Notes under the pieces: generated by a model
Seen by the model: only the letters and a program-made list of their open reading frames with translations
The model's database searches: none
Told to the model about the DNA's origin: nothing
Part shown: piece by piece, positions 24,264-37,527 of the stretch
Layout of the letters: each line of letters opens with the position of its first letter
How positions within the stretch are numbered: position 1 is the stretch's first letter
Program-made: the position numbers and the translations under genes
NCBI GenBank assembly: GCA_947044405.1
Contig: CAMRHE010001080.1
Coordinates: 1 to 64,000 of the forward strand
Length of the DNA stretch: 64,000 bases
Direction of reading: 5' to 3'
Origin: Leptodactylus fallax
Lineage: Eukaryota; Chordata; Amphibia; Anura; Leptodactylidae

Positions 24264-25107
24264 CATACTGACCCACAGAATAAAGATAACATATTATGTA
24301 TGTTTCATGGTGAAAAATGCAAACACAATGGCAGAATTGTTGTTTTTTTCCATTTACACCTAGAAAGAGTTAACAAAAGTTATAAGTTTACAGTAGGTTC
24401 TCCAAATAAGGCAATTAAATAATAAGATCCTGCAAAAAAACACAAACCCTCATATGGTTAGTTTGTTATAAAAATAAAAACTTTATGACTATTGTTTTCT
24501 GTGACAATGAAAAGACTTAAAATTGCTTGGTCAGTAAGCCCTAAAATAGCTTGGTCATTGTATTGGTCATTGCAAATAGCAGGCAAGCGTGTACACATCT
24601 TCAGTATACGTAGATCAGGTATTGTATGCGGCGCTCAGTATCACATTCTTGTGGGTGCTGTAATAGGGTCCCAACCTATAAAAAGTATCAAGTGAAGAAT
24701 TTCAGCACTTCGTAATTTTAGAATTCTATGCTTTTATTATCCATGCCGATATGTTTTCACAGGTTAATTACACAGAATCGTAATCTTTTTTTGGCCTAGT
24801 TCGGTCTTCGTTAGTTAATTGAGATCATAAAGAAAGAGTTAACATATATAGAGAGATTTCATAATACACTTCATAATATGATCCATCTTCACAAAATTGT
24901 CTATTACAATCTGAAGAAATAGTAAATACATCAATTTGGCAAAGTTCACAGATTGTGGATATAAAATGTACAAAAACAGGATATATGTCAAATGGTCATC
25001 CTATATTGTGCATAGAGACAGGCATATCAAGATAATACGGACCACAGAGAAAAGACAGTAAGAGTGAAGACAGCAAAAAATTAATCAGAAAAACTGGTCA
25101 AATAATA
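24264..25107. other. AT-rich repeat sequence, no gene
   Basis: Non-coding sequence that resumes the repeat interrupted by the hAT. No reading frame or element end I can support. Confidence 0.4.
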
Positions 25108-25180
25108 CAGGTGCATCTCAATAAATTAGAATATCTTTGAAACGTTCATTCATTTCAGTAATTCAGTAATACAATTCATA
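25108..25180 (+). repeat. Orphan Tc1-type terminal repeat
   Basis: CAGGTGCATCTCAATAAATT is a familiar Tc1/mariner inverted-repeat start and is preceded by TA. No matching right end is seen nearby, so only the tip remains. Confidence 0.55.
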
Positions 25181-25905
25181 ATCAGCTTCTTCCTACAAGA
25201 TAGGTACAACTCACCTGTATCTATTGATAAGTATAGACAAAATCCTGTGTAGTATTTCAGATGCAATAGTCCAGCATGTTGAAGGGATAACAGTATCTCT
25301 CAAAAGTCAGCTGTAAACAGGGACAACCATTTTTCTACCTGATGGGCCACATTCTTATATGCTGTAAAAGAAGGAGATACTTATACTATCCATGACCTTT
25401 GCTCTGGATAGTCGCTCTTGGCTGGATGTTACTATCATATAAGAGACAGATACACACAGTGCCGACACTGGAATCTCTACTGGTTGCTCATGAATTACAT
25501 TGGAATAGTCATTATATTTTATATCCAAGGTAACACTGACTTCTGTTATGTACAGGAATAAGCCATGTCCTGAGATTTGCTCACAACAGTCAAGAAGTTA
25601 ATAGGTAATTTTCCCACAGAGGCAATACATTCCCTTTCTCCTTGGGCCATGGATCTTAAAGTGACCCTCCAGGTTTCCCCTTGCTAAGACTCATTCATAA
25701 CAGTATATGTATAGCCATCATCTAATATATAATCACATTATTTAGTGATCAGTATTTTATGATCATTCATTATTTGCCATAATGGAAACCGGCTCCTGGT
25801 AAGCCTGGGTTTATACACCGCACCCAATGTGAGGAGGTAAAACTGCAGGGAGTAGGGAGAGCACAGCAGAGGGAGCCAATCGTGAGACATCTGGTGTCTC
25901 TCAGA
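25181..25905. other. Intergenic, nothing recognised
   Basis: No coding or structural signal found. Confidence 0.4.
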
Positions 25906-27391
25906 CAGGGCTGAACCTAGCCTCTTTGCTGCCTGAGGTGGACTATAGAAAGACGCCCCCCCCCCCCTCCAAAAAAAAAATAAAAAATTGAGTTTCCATG
26001 CTACTAGCTTCACACACTGTTATCGTCACACAATAAACATACACAATTTGTTATAAAACAGTTTTTAAGAATTCTTCTTCCTGTATTACTTCAGTATCAG
26101 ATCAACAACACGGCATTAACAATGAAAGTAACTTCACACATCTTCTGCTTGGTGGATGGACGAGCCCACATGGCCCCCATTCTCTATAATAGGAGGCCGC
26201 AGATAGCTGAGTACTGGACTTCGGGTATCTTTGGCACTCCCATTGAAGTGAATGAGAGCCACGCGGGTTCATCCATCCACCAAGTGACACACCTATATAT
26301 ATGGCTGCGGTCAGGCTGGATTCCCACCCAGTGGGGGAAAAAACCCAATTCTCAGGCTCAGTGGGGGTCTCAGCAGACAGACCACCATCAATCAGGTATT
26401 TATCCTCTATCATTTAGGTGAATACACGGCAGTAACATTTTGTGACTTACAGGTGACGTCTCTGACTAATCGGTCACATTTCCCTTCTCTTCTCTTTGGA
26501 CCGCCATGACCACTTCTTCCAGCTGTGACTTGTCTCTGTAAAGTTTACAACACAGACATCTTTGTCTCCTCACTTTTCCAGGCATCTGACCCACATTGTC
26601 CTCACCTGCACCCCCATCCTGCTGCTACCCCAATTATAAAATATATGATATAATCCCTCATAATGAATAATACTCCCAAGTGCATCTTTATATTAATAAT
26701 GTACGTGTGTACCCTGTGCAAATATTGCCCATTATTAGTATTTCCCCCGTGTATCCCCATAAATAGTGCCCATTATTAATATTGCCCCAGGTGTTTCCTA
26801 ATTAAAAGGTTTTCCAGGTCATTAATAAAAAAAAAAATCAGTGGGGCTCAAAAATACGAGACCCCCACTGATCAGCTGTTTGAATGAACCGTGGTACCTG
26901 TGTAAGTGACCGTGACCCCTTCTCTGTTTACACAGTGTCATTATGCATTGCAACGCTGGCCTGGTCCACGTGACACCTGGGACATCACCAAAGAGACCCG
27001 AAGACTGCTGGGAGTCACACCGGATCGCAGTAGAGGTGAGTAAGACTCTTTTTTTTTTTTATTTGTCACCGCCTCTGGGCCTCCGATCAATATACACTGG
27101 GGTCTGAAAAGATCCCTTGATGGAGCCGCTGCCTCCTCTTCTTGACCCCTGCATAGGACGTCTGCGTCTCAGCACAGGAGGCGTGATGACATCATAGCAT
27201 CACCACCTGCACTGAGAAGCAGATGTTTCCTAAGTCAGCCCAGGAGAGGTCCCGCTTAGCTTTTTTTTTTTTTTTTTAAAGCGGCCTGTCTTGGGCTGGT
27301 TTAGGTTAAATAAATAGTGAAAATGCCGCCCCTCCAAGCAGCGACTGATAGTGCCGCCTAAGGCAGCCACCTCATTAGAAGTGCGCCCCTG
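25906..27391. mobile_element. Probable hAT remnant
   Basis: The left edge CAGGGCTGAACC and the inverted right edge CAGGGGCGCACTTC share CTGCCT-AGG-GG just inside. No matching octamer flanks them, so the ends are tentative. The body from 26416 is clearly related to the 7920 hAT family in inverse orientation, including CAGGCATCTGACCCACATTG and a run of ATTATT/CCC spacers. Confidence 0.5.
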
Positions 27392-27499
27392 TATGGCAAG
27401 CTGCTTTATGTAGCCTGTCATATAAATGCTGATATTTTGCAATGCATTAGCATTGTAATGCATTGCATTAGTGATCAGACACCCTGGGGTTCAAGGCCT

Positions 27500-28210
27500 C
27501 TAGGGGGTCTAATAAATGCTAAAAAAAATAAAAAATATGAAAAATTCAAATCACATACACATTAGATATCCCTGTGTCCAAAAACACCCGCTCTACAAAC
27601 CTATAAAAATATTTTTCCTGTACGGTAAACGCCGTAGCGGGAAAAAAAAGATCAAAAGTGCCAAACCGCCGTATTTTCACTGTTTCACCTCTCATAAAAA
27701 TTTTAATAAAAAGTGATCAAAGCAATAGATATTCCCCAAAATGGCATAACTAAAAAGTATACTGTACCTGCCCCACAAAAAAAGCATCCCTGTACACGGA
27801 AATATAAAAAAAGTTACGTGTGTCAGAATATGGTGACTTTTTGAAAAAAAAATTTTTGCCAAGTTTTAGATTTTTGTAAAGGGGTTAAAATGAAAATAAA
27901 ACCATATAAATTTGGTATCCCCGGGAATCGTACCGAAACATAGAATACAGGTGACATGTCATTTTGGCTGCAGAGTGAACACCATAAAAATGAAGCCCAT
28001 AAGAAACTTGCACAAATGCATTTTTTCTCCAATTCCACCCCATTCTGAATTTTTTTCCAGCTTCCCAGTACATTGTACAGAATAATAAATGGTACCATCA
28101 TGAAGAAAAATTTGTCCCACAAACATTAAGCCCTCATATGGCTCTGAGAACGGAAAAATATAAACAGTTATGGGGTTTGGAAGGGGGGAGTCAAAAATGA
28201 AAGGGATTGG
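27500..28210 (+). repeat. Interspersed repeat related to 7270-7450
   Basis: Starts with the same CACATACACATTAG stretch and continues about 500 bases further than the 7.3-kb copy. It includes poly-A islands and AACCGCCGTATTTT. Non-coding; superfamily unknown. Confidence 0.55.
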
Positions 28211-28278
28211 AAGGGATTAAAAGGGCCACGTGAGGGACGTTGCAAAAATTGTTGACACAATGATGTTAGATAGATTTA

Positions 28279-28280
<2 letters not shown>

Positions 28281-28309
<29 letters not shown>

Positions 28310-28310
28310 T
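28281..28310 (+). repeat. (GATA)n microsatellite
   Basis: Seven consecutive AGAT/GATA units. Confidence 0.95.
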
Positions 28311-28960
28311 TTAATATGCTCACTTTGCACGAGATTGTTGCTTGAAAAAAGCGCCAAACATCAATGTGAAAACATCACATGCATCTTGGGTAAATAAAGT
28401 ACCCCACTTTTTTAATTATGTAAAAAATGGCCATATTCCATGTATAATATATATAATATTTAATTTTTTCATCAATAGAGTGACATGTAGTGTATATCTA
28501 GACCCATACCTGGGCTTGTCTGGTAAGAATTAGTGTAGTAATCTGTAAGCAGAACCCCTGAGTATTAGTGGGGATGCACAACGGATTTTCTTCTGTGTAA
28601 ATCACACTGAAAAACTGCAATAAATCTCTCACATCTGAATGTGACCTCAGTTGGCAGATTTAGACTTTCACTTGGTATTGTACAATGCTTTTTTGCATTC
28701 TTCATCAGGATCTCACATGGATGAGACAGATTATTCATATGTGCCCGGCAGTTCCACCAAAAACTACCAGAGTAGAATAAACAATGAACTATTTTCCATG
28801 TTGTTATGTAACCTATTATGTAAAAAACTGTCTGTTCAAGGTTCTGAAAAGAAACACAGTTAAGAAACATGTAGACACATATACAGGTACTATCTGCTTT
28901 TTTATCTTGGCAAATTTTGAGAACACAGAATTTCTCAGACCTTCTTTTATTATAGTGATA
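28311..28960. other. Intergenic, nothing recognised
   Basis: No supported frame; the short ORFs have no recognisable motifs. Confidence 0.4.
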
Positions 28961-30106
28961 TAGTTACATAGTTACATAGTAGATGAGGTTGTATGAAGAC
29001 ATCAGTCCATCAAATCCAACCTATAACCCTACAGTCCCCTACAGATACAGAGGAAGGCAAAAAACCCCATGAGGCTTATGCCAATTGCCCCATTTCAGTG
29101 GAAAAAATTCCTTCCCGACTCCCATCTGGCAATCAGTATAAAACCCTGGATCAACTTGTAATTAATAAAATCTAGAACCCATAACCCGTAATGTTGTTGT
29201 GTTCAAGATAAACATACAGGCCCTCTTTGAACTTATCCAATGACTCCACCATCACCACTTCCTGGGGAAGAGAGCTCCATAGCCTCGCTGTTCTTACTGT
29301 AAAGAATCCCCTTCTATGTTGCTGGTGAAACTTTCTCTCCTCCAGACGTAGAGGATGTCCCCTTGTCACTGTCACTGGCCTAGGAGTAAAAAGGTCATTA
29401 GAAAGTTCTTTGTGCTGTCCCTTCATGTATTTGTACATTGTTATTGTAGAAGTCTTTTCTCTAAACTGAATAACCCCAGGTTTGTTAATCTATCGTTGTA
29501 CTCCAATCCACCCATTCCGTAATAATTTTTGTCACCCTTCTCTGTACTCTCTCTAGTTTGATTATGTCTTTCTTGTATATTGGGACCCAAAATTGTGCAC
29601 AATAGTCTAAGTGTGGCTGTACTCGTGATTAGTATAGAGATATAACTATGTTCTTGTCATGAGAATCTAGACCTCTTTTTATGCATCATATAATTTTATT
29701 TGCCTTGGCAGCCGCTGCCTGGCACTGGTCACTAAAGGTAAGCTTACTGTCCACCAAAATGCCCAAGTCTTTTTCATTGGCAGTCTTATCCAGTAATTTA
29801 CTATTAAGTACATAATCATACATTTTATTTTGTCGACCAAAATGCATAACAATTGTCTACATTAAATTTCATTTGCCAAGTCTCGGCCCATGCTTCCAGC
29901 TTCTTTAGATCCCCTGGTAATAATCTATTATTCTCCTCATTTTTGATTACCTTACAAAATTTAGTATCATCTGCAAATATGGACACCCTGCTCTGTAACC
30001 CCTCTACCAGGTCATTAATAAAGATATTAAACAGCAGAGGACCTAATACTGACCCCTGTGGCACCCCACTGGTGACTGTGACCCCTCCAATACTGACCCC
30101 TGTGGC
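28961..30106 (-). pseudogene. CR1-like LINE, RT end and 3' UTR
   Basis: On the minus strand this piece begins inside RT motif 4 (VTVTSGVPQGSVLGPLLF) and contains the catalytic FADDTK near 29970 and a KFNVDNC stretch. 29438-29172 is the C-terminal region, with TRGHPLRLEERKF and WSSLPQEVV. The 3' UTR ends in TAGTTACATAGTTACATAG at 28961-28980. A 44-bp tandem duplication covers the VTVTSGVPQG part. Several frame breaks and stops make it non-functional. Confidence 0.88.
30099..30106. repeat. Left TSD of hAT copy A
   Basis: CCTGTGGC, identical to 40054-40061. Confidence 0.95.
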
Positions 30107-31129
30107 CAGTGTCGGACTGGGATGTCTAGGGCCCACCAGTGGAATTGTTTCTAGGGACCCACCATCAGGACCCTTGCAGATTAGCGGTACCGAGACAGGG
30201 AGGCTAAAGGTAATAACATGCCGGGAGCCATGCTACTCACCCACTATACCATGTGCACCACTGCACTACCTAAACCTACTGCTACACCTTGTATGGCAAG
30301 TGAACAGTGTGGCTCCAAAAATTTGTTACCTTTACCTATAGCCGCACTGTCCTGGAAAAGCTGATCTGCAGAGGTCCTGGCTGTTGTATCATCGCAGATG
30401 TAATATTGATGGCCTATCCTAAGGGCAGGCCATCAATATTAGAAAGATGGATAAATCCTTTAAAGAGGTTGTCCAGGAATTGGAACTATTTTATTAGAAA
30501 AGTAGAAAAAGTTCACAAACACTGTCACATACGAAAATACAATATAAAAACTATAAACAGAGACAATACATAAATCTAAAACATAGCATAAAACCATCAA
30601 CAAAATAAAATACAAGAAAACACCGGGACAAAAAAAAAAAACAATCGCGAACCAGCCCCATCCATTCTGCCTTTCACTCCGCCTTTCACGCCACCTTTCA
30701 CTCTTCTCCCGTCTTTCTCCAGTCATCCGTCAGTCAAAAACTCTAACAAAAGAAAATCTAAATGAGCAATATACAATGGAAACATATAACGGAAACTTAT
30801 AACACTAACAAAATCCCCAACTGAAACTTACTAAAAAAAAATTTTTTTATTTTTTTTATTTTTTTTCTCCCTCACCACACCCGGCCAGCACCACGCCCCA
30901 TGTCCTCCCATGTCCGCATAGTCCTGGTGCTGGCACCACCCACCACCAAGCCCCTGAAACCCAACCTGGCTCTCCGCCTCATGTCCTCCCATGTCTGCGT
31001 AGTCCAGAGCCAGGCCGGGCACACGAAAACTTATAAACCAAACCCTCCACCCCCAAAAAGAAACCCCCCTCCCAAACAACCTACCCCCCTGAAAAACCCC
31101 TTAACTACTAACAAACAAATGGAATTATG

Positions 31130-31230
31130 GAATGTGGAAAATGAAATATGGGATATGGAAATGGATATGAAAAATGGAAATGGAAATGGAAAATGAATAT
31201 GGAAAAATGGAAAATGGGAAAATGGACACA
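31130..31230 (-). repeat. GGAAAT-type hexamer run in LINE 3' UTR
   Basis: Irregular ATGGAAAATGGA repeats in the 3' UTR of copy A; the matching run in copy B is at 55130-55215. Confidence 0.75.
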
Positions 31231-31624
31231 ACATATGAACGACAACAATAACAAATAACAAATACCAGACAAGTAACAAAAACCCACCATCCTACATAAC
31301 CTGTTAAATTACCTTCCCTCCCATGAACCTCCCATGGGCCTAGGGTCGGTTATCCTCAAGCCTCTTACCATTCCATCTGATTTCCAAAACAAAAATGCCT
31401 ATGTGGTGACACGCCAGCCCTCCACCAGGAAGAGAGCACAGGAGGCCCATCCCTGTCTACTCGCCCTACCGCTATATCCCTATCTATCATTTTGTCCCTA
31501 CCCTGTCCCTACCTGTCCCTCCCTATCAGAAAATAATAAACCCCACCCCTCGTGCAAACCTTGCCCTACCTATCCCTATCTGGCCCTAACCTAACTAACC
31601 TACTTTAAATCCCTTATCTAACCC

Positions 31625-34600
31625 TCAGGGAACAGAAAAAGTGAACCCCCTCCAGAGGGTACCAGCCCTTTCTGCGCCCAGCCCCTCGTACTCCCGAGAG
31701 CGCACCCTCACCAGGTCCACCATGATGTTTTTAACCACCTCCACCTCCGGGAGGATTTTGCCTCTCGTCGATACTAAACACCGTGCTGACCATAGGTGAC
31801 ACCTGACCACTGCACTAACTACAAAAAGTGTTTGGCAGTCCCTGCCCTCCGGGTGTTTGAATGCCCCATAGGCCCACTCGGCATAGGAAAGGCCAGCCAG
31901 CCACAGCCAACCGGTGGAGGTCCCCACCAATTTGCAAACCCTTATATTGAAGGGGCACTGAAGCAGGAAGTGCTCCATGCTTTCCAGCATGTCGCCACAC
32001 TCCTCCCGAGGGCAGCCTCGCTCGTCGGAGTTCCGGTACTTCAAGTTCCCCCTCACATATAACTTACCTAGGAGGCAGCGCCAGGTCAGATCCCAAAACT
32101 TCCGAGGAAACCTTTTGGAGTTAAGAAAACGCAACCCTCCCTCTAAGGTTTCTCCTGGGCAATCTTTGAGCGCCAGAGGCTTCTGGAAGCGGGTCAACAG
32201 GACCTTGTCGTCAAGAAAACGTCTTGACTGAGTCCTGATCTCCCACGCCCCCAGACCCCACCGAGGAATCACTTTCAGGACCAGGGAAGCATAGGCCGGG
32301 AGATATCCATGGGGTGCACGAAGATCTTTCACTTGCCCTCCTGACTCCCATTTCTGGAAGAAGGGCCGAAACCACCCTGGCAGGAGGCTACCCACGAAGG
32401 AGCCCCCTCGGAGGAGAGGTTTGGTAAATTGATCTTAAGAAAGGTGTTCATTAAGAACACCACGGGGTTAACCATATTTAACCCCCCTAGCCTCCTTGTG
32501 CGGTATGTAACCTCCCTCCTGATTAGGTTGAGCCTGTTCCCCCATAACAGTTGGAAGAACAGGCAACAGATCCTACTCCAACAAGACTCTGGCAAGGCAC
32601 AGACGCTACCTAGATAGATCACCAACGGGAGCAGGAAGGCTTTGGCAAGATGAACCCTTTCTCTCAGGGTCAAAGACCAACCCTTCCAGCAATCAACTCT
32701 CTGGGCGACATCCTTAAGCCTACCTTCCCAATTTTGGAGTGGCCAAAATGGATGCCTAAGATCTTTACAGACCCCTGGGGTTCTGGGAGGGTGTCCGGGA
32801 GAGAAAAACCAGGCTCTCCCCCTCCCAGCCAGAGGCTTCCACATTTATTCCTGTTTACAGCTGATCCGGAAGCCTCCGAGTAACTATCCACTTCAGACAT
32901 CACCCATTCAAGTTCCTCCCGTGACGAGACAAGAACGGTGACATCATCCGCGTAGGCTACTGACCTCAAAGGGGAGCCAGTGCCCTCCAGGTCCATCCTG
33001 ACTCCCGCCACCGGCCCACCATTAATCCGTCTAATCAGGGGATCAATGGCGAACACATACAGTAGCGGGCTCAAGGGACATCCCTGTCGGACGCCCGACC
33101 CCACCTCAAAAGGACGACCAACCCAACCATTCACAAGCGGGAAAGACTCAGCCCCAGCGTATAAGGTCTGCAGCCACTGAATGAACCCCCCAGGCAGGCC
33201 ATACCTCGAGAGAGTTGACCACAAATACTCATGATTCACCCTGTCAAAAGCCTTAGCCTGATCTAGGGACAGCAAGTACCCCTTCCACCGACCTGCCCTA
33301 CTCTGCTCCACAGCCTCCCTGACACTCAGGACCGCACTTAAGGTGCTACGACCGGGAACAGAGCAGTGCTGAACCGGCGAGAGGAGCCGGGGCGCAAACT
33401 GTACCAGCCGGTTGAAAAGTACCTTCGCCAGAATCTTTCGGTCCGTATTGAGAAGTGCTATGGGCCGCCAGTTCTCAATATGGCTCGGATCCTTACCCTT
33501 TGACAGAACTATAAGGGCGGACCTCCTCATTGACTTCGGCAGAGTGCCCGAGGATAGACACTCATTAAGCACGTCAGTCAAGAGGGGAGCCAAAGCTCCT
33601 TTAAAGGTCCGATAGAACTCAGATGTTAAGCCATCTGGGCCAGGTGACTTCTTGAGGGCAAGACCCTCAATAGCCCTGAAGACTTCCTCTTCCCTTATAG
33701 GTTCTATCAAAACACCAAGAGAAGGGTCTTCTGCTGACTCAGGAATGGCTTCAGCCAAGAAACCTGAAATCCGATCCCGATTCAGTTCCTTCTTTGCCAA
33801 AAGGTTCGAGTAGAAGGACCTGACGACCTCCAAGATCCCTGACCTGGATCTTGTCAGGGATCCTGTACTGTCAATCGGGCCTGTTACTGTCTTACAAGTC
33901 ACTGACATCTTACAGTTCCTGTAGGGGTCGGGCGAGCGGTATTTCCCGAAATCCCTCTCAAGAACCAAAGATGCGTGCCTATCATACTGACACCTTTTAA
34001 GCAAAGCCTTCACACCGGAGATATCCTCCTGGCTACCTCCGGTCGAGACCAGATGTTCAAGTCTCTTCCTCAGTGCACTGTACATGCGGTACATGTCCAG
34101 TGACCTGAGGCTTGAGAGCCGACGGAAAAATCCCGCCACCCTTTTTTTGAATATCTCCCACCACTCTGACCTAGTACCTTCAAGACCCAGTAATAGTACC
34201 TGATCCTGAAGAAACTCCTCAAAGGCTTGTCTTACAGCTGCCTCCTCAAGGAGTGACGAATTCAGCCTCCACAAACCTCTTCCTCTCCGGAGGGTCTCTG
34301 AAATATTCAAAGAAAACAAAATTAGACAGTGATCAGAGAACTCCACCTCCACCACGGACACAGGGGTGGTGACGGAATTCTCCTTCAAAAAAAACCTGTC
34401 TATCCTAGACCTAACACTACCTCTCTGAAAGGTGAACCCACGGTGACCTGGGGAATGCCTGATGTGGATATCCTCCAGGCGAGCTTCACTCACTATGCTA
34501 TTTAACGCGGCGCCATCATAGGGCAGTCTATCTCTGGTACCTCCTCGGTCTTGGGGTCTAGTTATGGTATTAAAATCCCCACCAAAGATGACTTGTTTGC

Positions 34601-35004
34601 CCGTAAAAAGAAAAGGCTTAATCTTCATAAAGAGGCTTTTACAGTCCCACTTTGTCTGGGGACCATAGATGTTAATGAGGCGCAGGCTTTGCCCCTTCAT
34701 GAAGACGTCTAAGACTAGGCACCTTCCCATTTCGAGCTCGATCAGTCGCTGGCATTTCACCTCTGCAGTAAAAAGCACCGCCACTCCACTATACGGCCAG
34801 CCGCAAGAGACCAGTAGGAGGGCCCCTGCGCCACTCCCTCCTTGCTCTGTTTATCTCTGATAGAGTACAGAGCCTGGTCTCCTGCAAAAACAAAATGTCA
34901 GCTTCAACCCGGCCAAGAAAATCAAAGGCTGCAAACCTAGCCGTATCAGACTTAATGCTGGCCACATTAATGGTGGCCAGCGTCAATGGAGAGGGGACTG
35001 CCAT
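31625..35004 (-). pseudogene. Tx1-like LINE ORF2, copy A
   Basis: ORF2 nicks target DNA and reverse transcribes the LINE RNA. It starts MAVPSPLTLATINV at 35004. A one-base loss near 34787 shifts the frame. The 704-codon frame 34784-32670 then has endonuclease motifs GGDFNT and FSDH and the RT motifs KSPGPDGLTSEFY, LDQAKAFDRVNHEY, GVRQGCPLSPLLY and YADD at 32943-32954. Further one- or two-base shifts near 32750 and 32360 split the C-terminal part, which contains a CPREECGDML...HFLLQC finger-like stretch, ending at 31625. Catalytic residues are all present, so only frameshifts disable it. Confidence 0.9.
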
Positions 35005-35373
35005 TAAGACCGATTGAGCTCAATGACCTTCAGCTTCCCACCCCCTTTCCTCCTATCACCACCACCCCTAGATGAGTCTGAAGAGGACCCGCGACTTCTC
35101 CTCGTCTTGCGGGTCCTCTTTTACATTGGGATTGGTCCATCACCTCCCCCGGTGCGGTTTGGCCAGAGGAGGGATGGACCCCCCCGCAACCTCCCTGAGG
35201 AGTTACAGTGGTCGCAGAGACAGTAGCAACTTCGGCCCTGGGTGCATCATCTCCTCCTCCAGGCTCCAGGCCAGCCTCCCCCAGAGGGCAGGGGGCCCCT
35301 CCCGGAGGGAGACTCAGCAGCCCCTGACGGCTCCACCTCTCCCTCTGAAGCCTCCCCTGAGGCCGACGCATCC

Positions 35374-37527
35374 TCACAGAGGGATTGGTACCGGTTGGGA
35401 CCTACCACTAGAGGGCCGTCGAGTCTGCGTTCCTTCGGGGGGGGGGGGGGGGGCAGATGTTTTTGCCCTCACTTTACTCGGTGACTTTCTCCGCTTGACC
35501 GTCTCTCCCTCCCCAGCACTGACGTACTGAGAAGAAGACGATTTGTCAGCCTCTTCCTCCCTCTGCAGTCTCCTCATCTCCTCAACCAGGGTCGTGCCCA
35601 CTGCTGCCTCGGCATCAGGATCCGGCCCAGCAGAGCCAGGGGCAGAAGGAAGGCACATAACTCCCTCCCTCTGCTCCCTCCTCCTCTCGCGCCTCCTTGC
35701 CCTTGATGGTGGCTGGGCCTTCTCCCTTTGCCTTGGCAGACTAGTCTCTCCTCCCCCACTCACCCCCTCCGCAGCAGGGACAGCCTCCTCAACTGCTCCC
35801 GCTTGCCGAAGGGTGGTGTTGGCGAAAGACCGTGGACATGCCCCGATCGGGTGCCCAAGGACACCACACAGGTGGCAACGCACCCTGCCACAGGTCGCCG
35901 CGAGATGGCCCACCTCCCCACACATGGCGCACTTCTGCACACGGCAGGAGGCGCTCAAGTGTGAGGGGTCACCGCACCTGTGACAGAGTTTTGGCTGCCC
36001 CTGGTAGAAGACAAGGATCCTGTCTTTCCCAAGGAAGGTTGAGGACGGGATATGCATCGCCGAGTTATCCTCGTGTCGCAATTTGACCATGAAGGTCCAG
36101 GCCCCCGACCATATCCCGAACTCGTCGAGATTTTTCTTTGGGAAGTCCTTGACCTCCCCAAACCTGTTCAGCCAGGTCATGATGTCCATATAAGAAAGTG
36201 ACTCGTTACGAGTTAAAACGGTCACTTTCTTAATGTTATCCTGGCGTGACACCGCCCACACCATAAAGTCACGCCAGGCGGGCTCGTCCTTCACCAGCCT
36301 ATAGTTTCCCCAGAAGGTTTCTAAGCCCTCCGGGGTAACAAAGCTGATGTCAAACTCCGAGGAGCCGACAGGATGAATCAGGGCAAAGATGTCGCTTGCC
36401 CTGAAACCCATCCCGAGTAGGAGTTCCACGACCCCCCTCCTCTGGGGACAAGGGCCGGCTCCCCCCCACACGAGACGGGCCACGTTCCTCCGTGTCGGCC
36501 CCCTACGCCCGGGTGTAGGGAGAGTCCATCTGGTCTCACCTCCTTCCTCTCGGAACTTCCCTAGGCCAAAACGCTCGATCCAGAACCTAAGGTCTCTCGA
36601 CTGCCCATCTATGGTCATTGTGGACTGGCCCGCCCGTAAAGCCTCCAGGAGCTGCCGTTGCAAATTGCCGTCCCTGGAGCCGGGTGGAAGACATGATGCA
36701 CCCCCAGGGGCCCCAGAAGCGACGCTGGCATAGGAGCGTGGGGGCCCGGAGGCCGCAGCAACCTCCGCTGCCGGAGTACCAGCGCCACTCCCAGGGACCC
36801 CCGCAGAACTACTTAGCCCAGCCACGGCAACCGGAGCACCAGAGGCGGCAACAGTCCGCCCTGGCATAGCCGCCGCGGACCGGGTCACTCCAACTGCAGC
36901 AGAAGGAACAGCGGCAGAGAGGACAACAGGAGCAACAATATCAGGAGCAATGACAGGAGTAACAACAGGAGCAACGACAGCATCAGGAACAGCATCAGGA
37001 ACAGCAGCAGAAACAACAGCAGGGACAACAGCGACAACAGCAGGGACAACAGCAGAAATACCAGAAACAACAGGGGCCACAACAGAAATATTACCAGCAG
37101 TAGAAACACTTTTTTTAGCAGCAATGGTAATAGCCCCTCCTCCCGCAGCCTCCCCGACTACAGGCTCTTGGACCCCCATGCATACTACACCACCTTCTTC
37201 AGGAATACTACTAATTACCCCTTTTGTCCCACCCGCTTTCCCCTTTACCTTACCTGTCTGCTTAACTAGCTTCTCCACTCGTCCATCATTCACACCTGCA
37301 GTCTTCCTTCTTACAGCGGGGCCGGCTGCACCACTCGCTGATGGCTTCCCCGCTTTTACCTCGGCCTCCGCATCCACAGTCACCCCGGCACCTGATGTTG
37401 TAGGAGGACACGCCCCCTTAGCCCCGGAAGTGACCTCCGCATCACCGGCTTCATCAGCACTGGAGGAGGATGAGCCACGCCCACCTGCCACTCCCCCTTT
37501 CCTACACCTTACTCTGGGGGAAGCCAT
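35374..37527 (-). CDS. Tx1-like LINE ORF1, CCHC part, copy A (open)
   Basis: A 717-codon open frame. ORF1 proteins of this LINE group bind the element RNA. The first 240 residues are Ala/Val-rich low complexity. The middle has a globular stretch (WLNRFGEVKDFPKKN). Three zinc knuckles follow at about residues 513-562: CHRCGDPSHLSASC, CAMCGEVGHLAATC, CHLCGVLGHPIGAC. The tail is rich in Arg, Glu and Pro and ends at a G17 run. The start at 37527 may not be real: upstream sequence stays in a coding style and lies in the same frame as the next entry. Confidence 0.85.
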   Translation of the reverse strand: MASPRVRCRKGGVAGGRGSSSSSADEAGDAEVTSGAKGACPPTTSGAGVTVDAEAEVKAGKPSASGAAGPAVRRKTAGVNDGRVEKLVKQTGKVKGKAGGTKGVISSIPEEGGVVCMGVQEPVVGEAAGGGAITIAAKKSVSTAGNISVVAPVVSGISAVVPAVVAVVPAVVSAAVPDAVPDAVVAPVVTPVIAPDIVAPVVLSAAVPSAAVGVTRSAAAMPGRTVAASGAPVAVAGLSSSAGVPGSGAGTPAAEVAAASGPPRSYASVASGAPGGASCLPPGSRDGNLQRQLLEALRAGQSTMTIDGQSRDLRFWIERFGLGKFREEGGETRWTLPTPGRRGPTRRNVARLVWGGAGPCPQRRGVVELLLGMGFRASDIFALIHPVGSSEFDISFVTPEGLETFWGNYRLVKDEPAWRDFMVWAVSRQDNIKKVTVLTRNESLSYMDIMTWLNRFGEVKDFPKKNLDEFGIWSGAWTFMVKLRHEDNSAMHIPSSTFLGKDRILVFYQGQPKLCHRCGDPSHLSASCRVQKCAMCGEVGHLAATCGRVRCHLCGVLGHPIGACPRSFANTTLRQAGAVEEAVPAAEGVSGGGETSLPRQREKAQPPSRARRRERRREQREGVMCLPSAPGSAGPDPDAEAAVGTTLVEEMRRLQREEEADKSSSSQYVSAGEGETVKRRKSPSKVRAKTSAPPPPPEGTQTRRPSSGRSQPVPIPL

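Noticed and set aside
24760..24830. Possible decayed ribozyme (CTAACGAAGACC ... GAAAACATATCGG, minus strand)
   Set aside because: The core CTGANGA is mutated and the spacing to GAAA is too long.
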